Shown here: positions 1 to 8,149 of the stretch, one piece after another | Numbering within the stretch: position 1 is the stretch's first letter | Layout of the letters: the number at the start of each line of letters is the position of its first letter | Assembly (NCBI GenBank): GCA_030447415.1 | Contig: JAUJOZ010000028.1 | Coordinates: 1-38,714, forward strand | Length of the DNA stretch: 38,714 bases | Direction: 5' to 3' | Source: Thermomicrobiales bacterium | GTDB lineage: Bacteria > Chloroflexota > Chloroflexia > Thermomicrobiales > UBA6265 | Position numbers and translations under genes: made by a program | Notes under the pieces: model-generated | Told to the model about the DNA's origin: nothing | The model's database searches: none | The model's input: only the letters and a program-made list of their open reading frames with translations

Positions 1-85
1 GCGCGGTTGCCTGTCGAGTGGGCGGGTGGGATGCGCCGGGCGCCGCTTCTGAATCTTCCCGAGTCGTGCGCCTCGGCGCAGTGGG

Positions 86-115
86 CGACGCCCCGGCCAA
101 CCGGCCGGGGCGTCG
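86..115 (-). terminator. GC-rich hairpin after the LPXTG gene
   Basis: Perfect 13-bp inverted repeat (arms 86-98 and 103-115, loop AACC) starting about 45 bases past the stop of the minus-strand surface-protein gene. The stem is very strong but no T-run follows on either strand, so it is a terminator by position and structure only. Confidence 0.55.
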
Positions 116-160
116 TCTCGCGGTGCACGGGTCGCAGTGGACCCGGCGGCTCCCCTCTGG

Positions 161-1195
161 CTAGGCAGGGCGCCGTCGCCGGACGTGGGTTGCGGCCGCG
201 AGGACCACGACGCCGAAGGTGCCGAGCAAGAGCGCGGCGTTGCCGCCCTGGACAGCTACTCGCGGACCGGCGCCGGTGGTGGGCAGGGTCGTCGCGACCC
301 CAGTGGTGTCGCTGGTGCCGTCGTCGGTCCCGTCGTCCGTGTCGTCGGTCGGCGTCTCCGACGGGGCAGCCGTCGGGGCTGGACTCGCGGCGGCCATCGG
401 GTTGAGGACGACGATCTTGGTGACCGCATCGACGTCGATCGGGAACAGCGCCTCGGCGCCCGATACCCACTCGGTCAGGATATGCGGCACGGAGTGGGTC
501 TGCGGCAGCTCGATTGTGTTGATCCCGCCGTCGTCGACACTGAAGGCGATGGCCTCCAGCGCTGGGTCGCTGAACGGCTGGATCGAGAAGTCGGCGCCGC
601 CGGGCACGCAGGTGTCGTTGTCGGTCTCGGCCGCTGCGGCTTCAACCGAGTCGAAGACGAAGATCTGGGTCGCCTCCACGCCCTCGGCGCAGTAGAGCGT
701 GACCAGTTCCAGCGTGCCCATCGGGCCGGGGGCCGGGCTGGGCGACGGACTCGCGCCGCCCGTGGTCTGGATCGGCAGCGTGTTGGTGCCCTGGGTGCAG
801 AGGACCGTGAGGACGCCGAACGGGGTAGTGAGCGTTGCCCCCTCGCTCGCGTTCTCGTTGTCGTAAATGTACGCCGTGGTCAGCACGCTCCCCGACGCGC
901 CGGCCCCAGACTGGAAGCTGATGCTGGCCCCCGGCGCCAAGATCCCGGTCAGCGGGAAGATCTGCTCCTGCTGCGGATCATCGATGCTGGCGAGCGTGAA
1001 CTGGCTCAGGTCTAGCGCAGCATCCGTGTTGTTGCTGATGGTGGTCGACTCCGGGACGGTGGAGCAGGCCACGGCCAGCGTGATGGACCCCGACGGGTCT
1101 TGCTGAGCAGCCGCACTGCCCCGGAAGAATGCGAACGCGCCCGTGACCACGAGGAGCGTGGCCAGCAGGCGCAAGGCGGTTGTGGCTCGCTTCAT
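161..1195 (-). CDS. LPXTG-type cell-surface protein
   Basis: Protein of 344 residues with a complete secretion and sorting layout. Residues 1-31 are a signal peptide (KR near the start, long hydrophobic core, ending AAAQ). A globular part with paired Cys residues follows, then a low-complexity Pro/Ser/Thr/Asp stalk from about residue 265. The C-terminus is a sortase signal: LPTTG at about 304-308, a hydrophobic helix (AALLLGTFGVVVLAA) and a basic tail (RRRR). Sortases cut such signals between T and G and attach the protein to the cell surface, so this protein is probably displayed outside. The globular part was not recognised. GGGAGGG lies 9 bases before the ATG. The gene is alone, with its own promoter and a leader of about 210 nt. 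No sortase gene is in the window. Confidence 0.85.
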   Translation of the reverse strand: MKRATTALRLLATLLVVTGAFAFFRGSAAAQQDPSGSITLAVACSTVPESTTISNNTDAALDLSQFTLASIDDPQQEQIFPLTGILAPGASISFQSGAGASGSVLTTAYIYDNENASEGATLTTPFGVLTVLCTQGTNTLPIQTTGGASPSPSPAPGPMGTLELVTLYCAEGVEATQIFVFDSVEAAAAETDNDTCVPGGADFSIQPFSDPALEAIAFSVDDGGINTIELPQTHSVPHILTEWVSGAEALFPIDVDAVTKIVVLNPMAAASPAPTAAPSETPTDDTDDGTDDGTSDTTGVATTLPTTGAGPRVAVQGGNAALLLGTFGVVVLAAATHVRRRRPA

Positions 1196-1220
1196 GTGAT
1201 GGGTTCCCTCCCAAGCACGA

Positions 1221-1236
1221 GGTCCTTCGCAGGACC
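1221..1236 (-). other. Leader hairpin with GNRA loop
   Basis: GGTCCT/AGGACC stem closed by a GCGA tetraloop when read on the minus strand. It sits about 25 bases upstream of the LPXTG-gene start in a long leader. It could affect translation or mRNA stability. The leader did not match any riboswitch class I could recall. Confidence 0.35.
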
Positions 1237-1393
1237 CCCGTCGCCCAAAGACGAGGCCGCCGGGCGGCGGCGCTCCTGTCCCCGCGTCTCACCTCCTTCG
1301 GCCAGCGGTTCAACCTGGCGCGGACCCGTGCTCGTCACACCGGCGGACGCCCTGGGGACGATCGCGGGCGCATCGGTGCTCTCTGCCAGCAGG

Positions 1394-1405
1394 GTGTACG
1401 TACAC
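1394..1405. promoter_or_regulatory. Perfect 12-bp palindrome (candidate operator)
   Basis: GTGTACGTACAC is fully self-complementary. It lies just downstream of the proposed -10 box of the LPXTG gene, at the expected transcription start, which is a common repressor position. The binding protein is unknown. Confidence 0.4.
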
Positions 1406-1413
1406 TACCCACC

Positions 1414-1441
1414 ATCTTATCGTAGATTCTCGGTAGTGCAA
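1414..1441 (-). promoter_or_regulatory. Candidate sigma-70 promoter of the LPXTG gene
   Basis: On the minus strand, TTGCAC (1441-1436) and TAAGAT (1419-1414) are separated by 16 bases. Predicted start is near 1407, giving a leader of about 210 nt. Recognised by eye only. Confidence 0.4.
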
Positions 1442-1578
1442 CCACCATGGGGGGGCATGGTGCCCGCCTTGACTGCCGCATGGTGCGGCGCACCCGGCCC
1501 CGACTGGCTCACGTCGTGGCGACCTGCCGATCCAGCGGCGGCGATTGGTGGCCCATTCCGGATAGGCGGTTCGTCTGC

Positions 1579-1665
1579 TACGATCGGATCAGAGAACGCT
1601 CAGGTTCCCTCCCACGTTCTCTTCCCCGCCGGCCCCTCGCTGTCCCAATGGCGAGGGGCCGGTTT
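1579..1665 (+). ncRNA. Candidate short structured RNA with terminator
   Basis: A weak -10-like TACGAT at 1579-1584 would start transcription near 1591. That is exactly the base of an 8-bp hairpin (AGAGAACG 1591-1598, CGTTCTCT 1615-1622). A second hairpin follows with a perfect 12-bp stem (1629-1640 and 1651-1662) and TTTGTG after it, like an intrinsic terminator. Predicted RNA is about 75 nt. The first loop contains GGTTCCCTCCCA, which also occurs at 1202-1213 in the neighbouring gene's leader. No known RNA family was recognised, and no protein gene covers this stretch. Confidence 0.3.
1629..1662 (+). terminator. Strong hairpin, 12-bp perfect stem
   Basis: CCGGCCCCTCGC and its exact reverse complement flank a 10-base loop, followed by TTTGTG. 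The rest of 1196-1859 holds only the leader, promoter and RNA candidate described separately. Confidence 0.5.
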
Positions 1666-1859
1666 GTGCCCCTGACAGTCCCACACCGATGTCACGCCTC
1701 AGCCCTCTTGACCGCCGGAGAAGTAGAACGTATGATCTATCCTGCCCCGAGCGCTGAAGCGCCACGCGACCGTCTGGCGCGGGCCTGGTGCCCGCCGCGC
1801 CGCCGCGCGGGAGGGACCTCCCTCCCCCGGCGGCCGGCTCGCGATCGGAGGGCTCAGCG

Positions 1860-2414
1860 ATGCCCTCCCTCCCGCTGGTCCACGCCTGTCCCCCCTGCCC
1901 CCGCCGCCCCCTTGCTCCGGCCGACGTGCTGCGCGCCGCCCGCGGGGAGCCGGTCCCCGGCCTGCCCCCCGACCTCGCCTGGGCGCTAGGACGGTGCCGT
2001 CCCGGCCCCCTCAGCTGGCTCGACCTCGATGAGGCGCGCGCCCGGGGTTGGCTCTTCCTCGTTCCCGCCCCGCACCGTCCCAACCTAGGCGACGTGGCGG
2101 CTCTATGGGGCTGGTGGTGCGCTGCGGCACGGCACCCGGAGGCGGTGGTGCGCGTGGCGACCCAGGGTGACCGAGCCGACGTGGTGCTCGACCTGTCGCC
2201 GGCGGGGCTGGCGTTCGCGCCGGCGGCCCTCACGGCGATCGGGCGGGCGTGTCTGGCGTGGGGGGCGACAGGGTCCCGCTGGATCGTCACCCCGGACAGC
2301 TGCCAGGTGGACGGGCTGGCACCGGAGTCGGCGCGGGGGCTGGTCACGGATCTGCTGGCACTGGCTCGGGACCGGCGCTGCGTCGCCCGGGAGCCGGACC
2401 GGTGGACGGGCTGA
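1860..2414 (+). CDS. Hypothetical protein
   Basis: Protein of 184 residues, not recognised. The start at 1860 is preferred because GGAGGG lies about 8 bases upstream; an in-frame ATG at 1788 would add a Pro/Arg-rich extension with no clear ribosome site. The N-terminus carries a CPPCP motif. The middle is rich in Trp and Ala (LWGWWCAAA) and reads like a compact globular domain with alternating beta-rich segments. No signal peptide or membrane helix is obvious. The next small gene starts inside its 3' end, so the two are probably cotranscribed. High third-position GC supports real coding. Confidence 0.6.
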   Translation: MPSLPLVHACPPCPRRPLAPADVLRAARGEPVPGLPPDLAWALGRCRPGPLSWLDLDEARARGWLFLVPAPHRPNLGDVAALWGWWCAAARHPEAVVRVATQGDRADVVLDLSPAGLAFAPAALTAIGRACLAWGATGSRWIVTPDSCQVDGLAPESARGLVTDLLALARDRRCVAREPDRWTG

Positions 2415-2602
2415 GCCAGCTGCCCGCCGATCCCGGGGCGCTGGTGGGAGCGGTCGCCGCACTCCTGATTGCCTTCGCCGTGCGGGAGGTGGCCGCGGGG
2501 GTGCTCGGCGCCATAGGGAAGGATCTGTTGGCGTGGGCGAAGCGGCGGGCGACGCGCGGCCCTGGGGGCGCGGGCGGTCGCGGGACCGGCGCGAAGGGTT
2601 GA
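2402..2602 (+). CDS. Small single-span membrane protein
   Basis: Protein of 66 residues starting at GTG 2402 and overlapping the end of the upstream gene by 13 bases. One hydrophobic segment (ALVGAVAALLIAFAV) is followed by an amphipathic basic region (GKDLLAWAKRRATR) and a Gly/Arg/Lys-rich tail. The layout is that of a small membrane-anchored protein with a cytoplasmic basic tail. Family unknown; the tight overlap suggests it works with the preceding protein. Confidence 0.45.
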   Translation: MDGLSQLPADPGALVGAVAALLIAFAVREVAAGVLGAIGKDLLAWAKRRATRGPGGAGGRGTGAKG

Positions 2603-2750
2603 CCGCTTCGCACCGCGCGCGAGACCTGAGGAGCTCGAGGCGGGGGTGTGGCGGGCGCTAAACTTCCTGCCCTGCCGGTCATGCAGCTCGACAGCTGACC
2701 TTCGGCACTCACCGCGATGCCGCCTCGCGACATGGAGGGCCCAGCGAACG

Positions 2751-3614
2751 ATGCGCATCGGTGTCATCTTGCCTCAATTGGAGATCGGAACCGATCCTGC
2801 CGTCATCCGCGACTACGCCCAGGCGGCGCAAGGACTCGGCTACCGGCACCTGCTCGCCTACGACCACGTCCTCGGCGCGGACCCGACGAATCGCCCGGGC
2901 TGGACCCGCTACACCGCCGCGGACCAGTTCCACGAGCCGTTCGTTCTCTTCGGCTATTTGGCGGCAGTGGCTCCCGAGCTGGAGCTGGTGACCGGAGTGA
3001 TCATCCTGCCCCAGCGGCAGACGGCGCTCGTCGCCAAGCAGGCGGCCGAGGTCGACGTGCTCAGCCGAGGGAAGCTGCGGCTCGGCGTCGGCGTCGGCTG
3101 GAACGCCGTCGAGTACGAGGCGCTGGGCGAGGACTTCGGCACCCGCGGCCGGCGGATTGAGGAGCAGGTGGACGTGCTGCGGCGGCTCTGGGCGGAGCCG
3201 GTCGTCACCTTCCACGGCCGGTTCCATCAGATCGCCGAAGCCGGCATCAACCCCCTGCCGGTGCAGCGGCCGATCCCGGTCTGGATGGGGGGCGGCGAGG
3301 AGCGGGTGCTGCAACGGATCGGCCGAATGGCCGACGGCTGGTTCCCCCGGGAACGCCCGGACCGCGAGATGGCGCAGCGCATCGAACGGCTCCGCGGCTA
3401 TACCGAGGCGGCCGGCCGTCCGCGCGAGGCGGTCGGCATCGAGGGGCGGCTGACGATCAAGGACGTGCCCCCAGCGGAGTGGCGTGATGAGGTCCAGCGC
3501 TGGCGCGATCTCGGCGCCACGCATCTTGGCGTCAACACCATGGGCGCCGGGCTTGCCTCACCGCAGGCCCACATCGACACGATTCGCCAGTTCAGGCGGG
3601 CCATCAACGGCTAG
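2751..3614 (+). CDS. LLM-class F420-dependent oxidoreductase
   Basis: Protein of 287 residues of the bacterial luciferase-like family (TIM barrel), whose members use reduced F420 or FMN to reduce or oxidise small molecules. The N-terminus MRIGVILPQLEIG, the GYRHLLAYDHV segment, the KLRLGVGVGWN segment and the C-terminal LGVNTMGAG are typical of the F420 branch. GGAGGG is present upstream. The start at 2751 is chosen because the in-frame extension upstream lacks family features. No pathway partner is adjacent, so the substrate is unknown. It appears to stand alone. Confidence 0.88.
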   Translation: MRIGVILPQLEIGTDPAVIRDYAQAAQGLGYRHLLAYDHVLGADPTNRPGWTRYTAADQFHEPFVLFGYLAAVAPELELVTGVIILPQRQTALVAKQAAEVDVLSRGKLRLGVGVGWNAVEYEALGEDFGTRGRRIEEQVDVLRRLWAEPVVTFHGRFHQIAEAGINPLPVQRPIPVWMGGGEERVLQRIGRMADGWFPRERPDREMAQRIERLRGYTEAAGRPREAVGIEGRLTIKDVPPAEWRDEVQRWRDLGATHLGVNTMGAGLASPQAHIDTIRQFRRAING

Positions 3615-4195
3615 CGCGACAGCTGTACTCCAAGTGCACAAGCCGAAACGGGGGTCATGACCCGAGTTCGCGGCTTCCTCCCGGCGTGGTCGCTGCCGCA
3701 GCCAAGCGACCACGAGCCGCGTTCGTCGACTCCACTACCGACCAGCGCTTCGAGCGTGTGTCGCGCTGTTCACATCTTCAGGCGATGGGGATGTTCGCCC
3801 TCAGTTCGGGTCTTGTCCCTGCTCACCGCCCCCGCTGGCCCGGCTGCCTGCAACCAGACGGTCCCGACGTCCCGGACGCCGAAGTCGGTCAGCGGGGCGC
3901 GCCTGGTCTACTCATTAGCGATGAGCAGCCCACTGCTGACGACCACGCCGCCGTTTGGCAGCGCCTGGTAGCGCTCGCCTGCGATTCCGCGGTGCTTCGC
4001 TTCGCTCCAGTCGTGCCTGATTAGAGGCAGCGGAATGCCATCGTGGCCGCCCGTGCAGCGGTGACCGCAATCGGCGGCGGGAGTGCTTCGCTCGACACCC
4101 AGGGCTCAAGCGCCTGGAAGAACGATCGAGCCTCCTCTCCCACGGCGATCCGCGCGCACCCCGCTAACACCATGGTCTGAGTGCTGCGCACCGGG
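3615..4195. other. Intergenic stretch, no confident gene
   Basis: About 580 bases between the F420-type gene and the 3' end of hyuB. The open frames are short and mutually overlapping. The most gene-like is a minus-strand frame at 4021-4173 (50 codons, roughly three quarters GC at third positions) just past hyuB. A second minus-strand frame in another phase ends in LLIANE near 3916. They may be remains of a gene once downstream of hyuB, but no family was recognised. Confidence 0.4.
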
Positions 4196-5929
4196 TCACT
4201 GTCGGCTCCGCTCCCATGCCGCTCCCGGCCGCTCGGGCTCTAACGGTGTGCTCGGATGCTCGACCTCGCCGTCCACATCGTAGCCGTAGGCCTCACGCGC
4301 CTTCTCAGGACTGATCTTGCCATCCTCCAAGTCTCGCTCGATAAAGGCGCGATCGCGCACGCGCGGGTCGCCGTACCCGCCCGACCCACCCGTGACGACG
4401 CTCACCACTTGGCCTGGTCGAAGCAGGGCATGACCAAAGGAGCCGACATCGGTGGCGCGCCCGTCGATCGTGATACCGGCTCGGCCCCCTGGGCATCCTC
4501 CCAACAACCCCCAGGGGGCGCTCAGGCGCCGACTGGTGTGGCCTTCGAAGGACGCTTCATGGTCAAGGACACGGAGGTCTCGCCGAATTGCGAGGCCGCC
4601 CCGCCACTGACCCGGCCCACCGGAGTCCGGCACCAATTCGTAGCGCTCGACCAGCAGCGGATGTTCGACCTCAAGGCTTTCAACCGGCAGATTCGAGGTG
4701 TTGGTCACGTGGGTTTGGACACCGTCGAGACCGTCCTTGGTGGCCCGTGCGCCGAACCCGCCGCCAATTGTCTCGAGATAGGAGTAGTAGCGGCTGGTCC
4801 GTGGATCAACGCCGGAAAAGGTGATCCCCGTGTTGGAGCCGGTGCAGGCGGCGATGACCCGCTCGGGCACGGCCTGTGCCAGCGCACCGAGGATCACGTC
4901 GACGACGCGCTGCGCCGTCTGGGTGCGCGAGTTAATCGCCGCCGGGGGCGTGCAGTTAAGAATGGTGCCGGGCGTTGCCGCGACGTGGATCGGTCGATAC
5001 ATCCCGGCATTGGGCAGGATCGTCGGATCGATAACGGTCTTCACTGCGTAATAGCAGGTCGCGAGCAGGGCGGTCCACACCATGTTCAGGCCGGCCCGGA
5101 CCTGCGGCGGGTTGTCGCAGAAGTCGAGGTGAATCTCGTCACCCTTGACCTCGATTGCCACCCGAAGGGTGAGCTCCTGGTCGCCGATCTCCTCGCTATC
5201 GAAGTGGTCCGCGAAGCAGTACCGCCCGTCTGGAACGTGCTGGATCCCGGTTCGGGCTTGCCGCTCCGCGTAGTCGAGGAGCGCCTCGCCGGCGGCGGCG
5301 ACGGTGGAGACGCCGTACTTGGCGCAGAGGGCTTGAAAGCGCCGCACGCCGAGGCGGTTGGCGGCGAACTGGGCACGGAGATCGCCGAGGCGCTCGTGGG
5401 GAACCTGACAGTTGAGCAGGACGAACTCAAGGATGTCTTGTCGTAACTCCCCACGGTCGAAGATCTTGATCGGCGGGATGCGCAGTCCTTCCTGATAGAT
5501 GTGGGCGTGCCCCCGGTCGACGAAGTCGGCGTGGTGCGAGAGATTCGCCGCGAACGCGACTGGCCGGCGATCGACGAAGATCGGCGAAAGCACCACGATG
5601 TCGGGGAGGTGCGTGCCGCCGCCGGTGTAGGCGTCATTGCCGATGAACATGTCACCCGGGTCGATGGTGTCGGGTGGGTGGCGGCGGAGCACCTCCTCGA
5701 CGATGCCCATCAGCGATCCCAGGTGGATCGGGATGTGTTCGGCCTGGGCAATCGTCTGTCCGTGCGCGTCGAAGAGGATCGTCGAGCAGTCCCGGCGCTC
5801 CTTGATATTGGTGGAGTAGGAGGCCCGGATGAGGGCCATGCCCATTTCTTCGACGATCGATGAGAAGGAGGATCCGATGACTTCGACGGTGATCGGTGTC
5901 AGTTCGGTCGAGGGGAATGCCGTGGTCAC
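4196..5929 (-). CDS. hyuB: Hydantoinase B / oxoprolinase family subunit
   Basis: Protein of 577 residues. HyuB pairs with HyuA to open five-membered cyclic amides (hydantoins, N-methylhydantoin, 5-oxoproline), in many cases with ATP hydrolysis. Family marks include the N-terminal VEVIGSSFSSIVEEMG segment, FIGNDAYTGGGTHLPD in the first third, and GGGFGARATKDG with PVESLEVEHP in the last third. The start is GTG 5929, supported by AGGAGG six bases upstream and by hyuA ending only 11 bases before; an in-frame extension into hyuA lacks family sequence. Length is in the usual range of about 510-600. Cotranscription with hyuA is almost certain. Substrate cannot be read from sequence. Confidence 0.92.
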   Translation of the reverse strand: MTTAFPSTELTPITVEVIGSSFSSIVEEMGMALIRASYSTNIKERRDCSTILFDAHGQTIAQAEHIPIHLGSLMGIVEEVLRRHPPDTIDPGDMFIGNDAYTGGGTHLPDIVVLSPIFVDRRPVAFAANLSHHADFVDRGHAHIYQEGLRIPPIKIFDRGELRQDILEFVLLNCQVPHERLGDLRAQFAANRLGVRRFQALCAKYGVSTVAAAGEALLDYAERQARTGIQHVPDGRYCFADHFDSEEIGDQELTLRVAIEVKGDEIHLDFCDNPPQVRAGLNMVWTALLATCYYAVKTVIDPTILPNAGMYRPIHVAATPGTILNCTPPAAINSRTQTAQRVVDVILGALAQAVPERVIAACTGSNTGITFSGVDPRTSRYYSYLETIGGGFGARATKDGLDGVQTHVTNTSNLPVESLEVEHPLLVERYELVPDSGGPGQWRGGLAIRRDLRVLDHEASFEGHTSRRLSAPWGLLGGCPGGRAGITIDGRATDVGSFGHALLRPGQVVSVVTGGSGGYGDPRVRDRAFIERDLEDGKISPEKAREAYGYDVDGEVEHPSTPLEPERPGAAWERSRQ

Positions 5930-5940
5930 CGCTCTACCTC

Positions 5941-7989
5941 CTACGTCGCATCGGTCAGGATGAGGTTGCCGTACTCGTCGACGCTCACGTGCTGGCCGGG
6001 AAGGATCAGCGTGGTCGCGTCCATCTGCTCGACAATCGCGGGGCCAGGGATGCCCATCCCGCTGCGGAACCGGTCTCGCGCGTAGAGCGGGACGTTGCAC
6101 CAACCGCCAGTCTCCGGGAGGTACATCCGGCGACTCCCGATCTCGGCGTCATCGGTGTGGTCGCCGCGTGGGATACGGCGCAGCTCCGCCTTCGGCACCG
6201 TACCGGTGGCTTCCAGACGAAGCGTCACGAACTGGACCGATTCCTCTGCGGCGGCGTATCCGTACGCTTGGTCGTGGGCCGCATGGAACGCGGTCAGGAT
6301 GGCCGAGAGATCGGTCGGCGTGAGCGCGTGGGACGGGATCTCGATGGGGAGCTCGTAGTTCTGGCCGACGTAGCGCATGTCGGCGATGCGCCTGGTCTGG
6401 CGATCGGGCCCAGGGATGCGTTCACGGGCGAACCACGTCTCCGCCGCGTGGTGAAGCTCGCCGAAGCCGGCGTTGACGGTGGGGAGCGACTCCGTCCTGG
6501 CCGACAAAACCTGGGTGCGCGAGAAGTCGGTGCGCAGGTCCGCGACGAGCAGCCCGAACGCGGAAAGGAGACCGGGGATGGTCGGCACGAGCACCCGCGG
6601 GATGTCGAGCTCGCGAGCGAGGCGCGCGGCGTGGAGCGGCCCGGCGCCGCCGAAGGCGACGAGCGTGTAGTCTCGCGGATCGTAGCCGCGCTCGACCGAG
6701 ATCACCCGGATCGCGCGGACCATGTTCGCCGTCACCAGGGCGATGATCCCCTGAGCCACGTCCTCGCGCCGCAGGCTCAACCCGCTGGCAAGGTGGTCGA
6801 TGGCCTGGTCGGCGGCCGGCGCGTCGATCGGCATGCGGCCCCCGAGCAGCGCCTCTCGGCCGAGGATCCCGAGGGCGACGTTGGCATCGGTCACCGTCGG
6901 CTCCGTTCCCCCGCGCCCATAGCACGCCGGTCCAGGGGCGGCACCGGCGCTCTGCGGGCCAACCTTCAGGTGTCCGCCACTGTCGATCCAGGCGATCGAG
7001 CCGCCGCCAGCGCCCACGGTGTTGATATCGATCATCGGCGTCCGGATGGGATAGCCGGCCACCTCCTGCTCCGTCTTCGTGGTGCTCTGCCCGCCGGCGA
7101 TCAGGGCAACGTCGGTGCTCGTGCCCCCCATGTCGAAGGTAATGAGGTCTGCATAACCGGCGGCGGTGGCAACGGTGGCCGCGCCGACGACCCCGGCCGC
7201 GGGACCGGAAAGCACCGTGCGGACGGGCGCTTCGGCGGCGACGTCGAGCGAGATGATTCCACCATTCGACTGGGTGATATACGGCGGGACCCTCACCCCT
7301 TCGGCCCGGAACCGCTCCCGGAGGTGGTGGATATACCGGCTCATGATCGGACCGACGTAGCTGTTGACGACCGTCGTCGACAGCCGCTCGTACTCCCGAA
7401 ACTCGGCCAGGACGTCGTGGGAGAGGCTGAGGTAGGCCTCCGGGAACTCCTCCGCGATGATCTCGGCCGCGGCGTTCTCGTGCTCGGGCATCAGGTAGCT
7501 GTAGAGGAAGCAGACCGCAATCGCTTCAACCCCCGCCGCCTTCAGTTCCCGGATCGTGTGCCGGACGGCGGCGCGGTTGAGCGGGCGGAGCACCTCGCCG
7601 GTGGCCCGGACGCGCTCCGGCACCTCGAAGCGAAGCGCCCGACGCACGAGCGGGACCGGCTTGTCCACCTGCAGGTCGTACAGATCCGGCCGGCGTTGCC
7701 GCCCAAGCTCCAGGAGATCGCGGAAGCCATCCGTCGTCACGACGCCGGTCCGCGCGCCGCGCCCCTCGAGCAGGGCGTTCGTCGCGACGGTTGTGCCATG
7801 ACCGAGGTACGCGACGGATTCAGCGGCCGCCCCCTCCTGGCTCAAGATCGCGGCGACCCCGCCCGCGATCGCCTCGCTGGGGTCGCGCGGTGACGAGGAG
7901 AGCTTGTAAACCCCCAGTTCGCCCCGGTCCGTCGTCAAGCAGACATCGGTGAACGTACCGCCGGCGTCGACGCCAATGCGTACCGCCAT
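5941..7989 (-). CDS. hyuA: Hydantoinase A / oxoprolinase family subunit
   Basis: Protein of 682 residues, the ATP-binding partner of HyuB. It has the two acetate/sugar-kinase-like phosphate motifs: GVDAGGTFTDVCL near the N-terminus and DMGGTSTDVAL near the middle. GHGTTVATNALLE and the HyuA C-terminal domain (VGQNYELPIEIPS) are also present. ATG 7989 is preferred because GGAGGGG lies just upstream and the motif begins at once; upstream in-frame sequence is promoter DNA. It heads a two-gene minus-strand operon diverging from the amidohydrolase/transporter genes. ATP-dependent N-methylhydantoinase and 5-oxoprolinase are the two best known activities of this family. Confidence 0.93.
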   Translation of the reverse strand: MAVRIGVDAGGTFTDVCLTTDRGELGVYKLSSSPRDPSEAIAGGVAAILSQEGAAAESVAYLGHGTTVATNALLEGRGARTGVVTTDGFRDLLELGRQRRPDLYDLQVDKPVPLVRRALRFEVPERVRATGEVLRPLNRAAVRHTIRELKAAGVEAIAVCFLYSYLMPEHENAAAEIIAEEFPEAYLSLSHDVLAEFREYERLSTTVVNSYVGPIMSRYIHHLRERFRAEGVRVPPYITQSNGGIISLDVAAEAPVRTVLSGPAAGVVGAATVATAAGYADLITFDMGGTSTDVALIAGGQSTTKTEQEVAGYPIRTPMIDINTVGAGGGSIAWIDSGGHLKVGPQSAGAAPGPACYGRGGTEPTVTDANVALGILGREALLGGRMPIDAPAADQAIDHLASGLSLRREDVAQGIIALVTANMVRAIRVISVERGYDPRDYTLVAFGGAGPLHAARLARELDIPRVLVPTIPGLLSAFGLLVADLRTDFSRTQVLSARTESLPTVNAGFGELHHAAETWFARERIPGPDRQTRRIADMRYVGQNYELPIEIPSHALTPTDLSAILTAFHAAHDQAYGYAAAEESVQFVTLRLEATGTVPKAELRRIPRGDHTDDAEIGSRRMYLPETGGWCNVPLYARDRFRSGMGIPGPAIVEQMDATTLILPGQHVSVDEYGNLILTDAT

Positions 7990-8005
7990 CTCGCCCCTCC
8001 GCGTC

Positions 8006-8034
8006 TTGACAGTGCTCGGCCCGCCGCATATGCT
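8006..8034 (+). promoter_or_regulatory. Sigma-70-like promoter of the amidohydrolase/transporter operon
   Basis: TTGACA (8006-8011), spacer of exactly 17 bases, then TATGCT (8029-8034). Predicted start is near 8041, leaving a leader of about 110 nt before GTG 8150. It lies in the divergent gap shared with hyuA. Confidence 0.55.
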
Positions 8035-8045
8035 CGCCCGCACTT

Positions 8046-8058
8046 TGTAGTCTATACA
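8046..8058. promoter_or_regulatory. Imperfect dyad in the divergent control region
   Basis: TGTAGTCTATACA, with TGTA/TACA arms, sits just after the plus-strand promoter. Its complement contains TATAGA (8056-8051), which could be the -10 box of hyuA. A regulator bound here could control both directions. GntR-type control is common for such catabolic genes, but no regulator is encoded nearby. Confidence 0.25.
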
Positions 8059-8149
8059 GCATGGTACAGATGCGGAGCATGGAGCCCACCAACCCCAGCA
8101 ATGCGGGAAGCACCGGGTGGCGCGACGGCGAACAGAAGAGGAGTCATAA

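Noticed and set aside
1196..1407. Known riboswitch in the LPXTG-gene leader
   Set aside because: A GNRA hairpin and GC-rich stems are present, but the conserved cores I know for c-di-GMP or c-di-AMP riboswitches are not visible.
5896..7893. Long open frame (665 codons) on the plus strand
   Set aside because: It is exactly antisense to hyuA, has no family features or ribosome site, and reads as the mirror of a high-GC gene.
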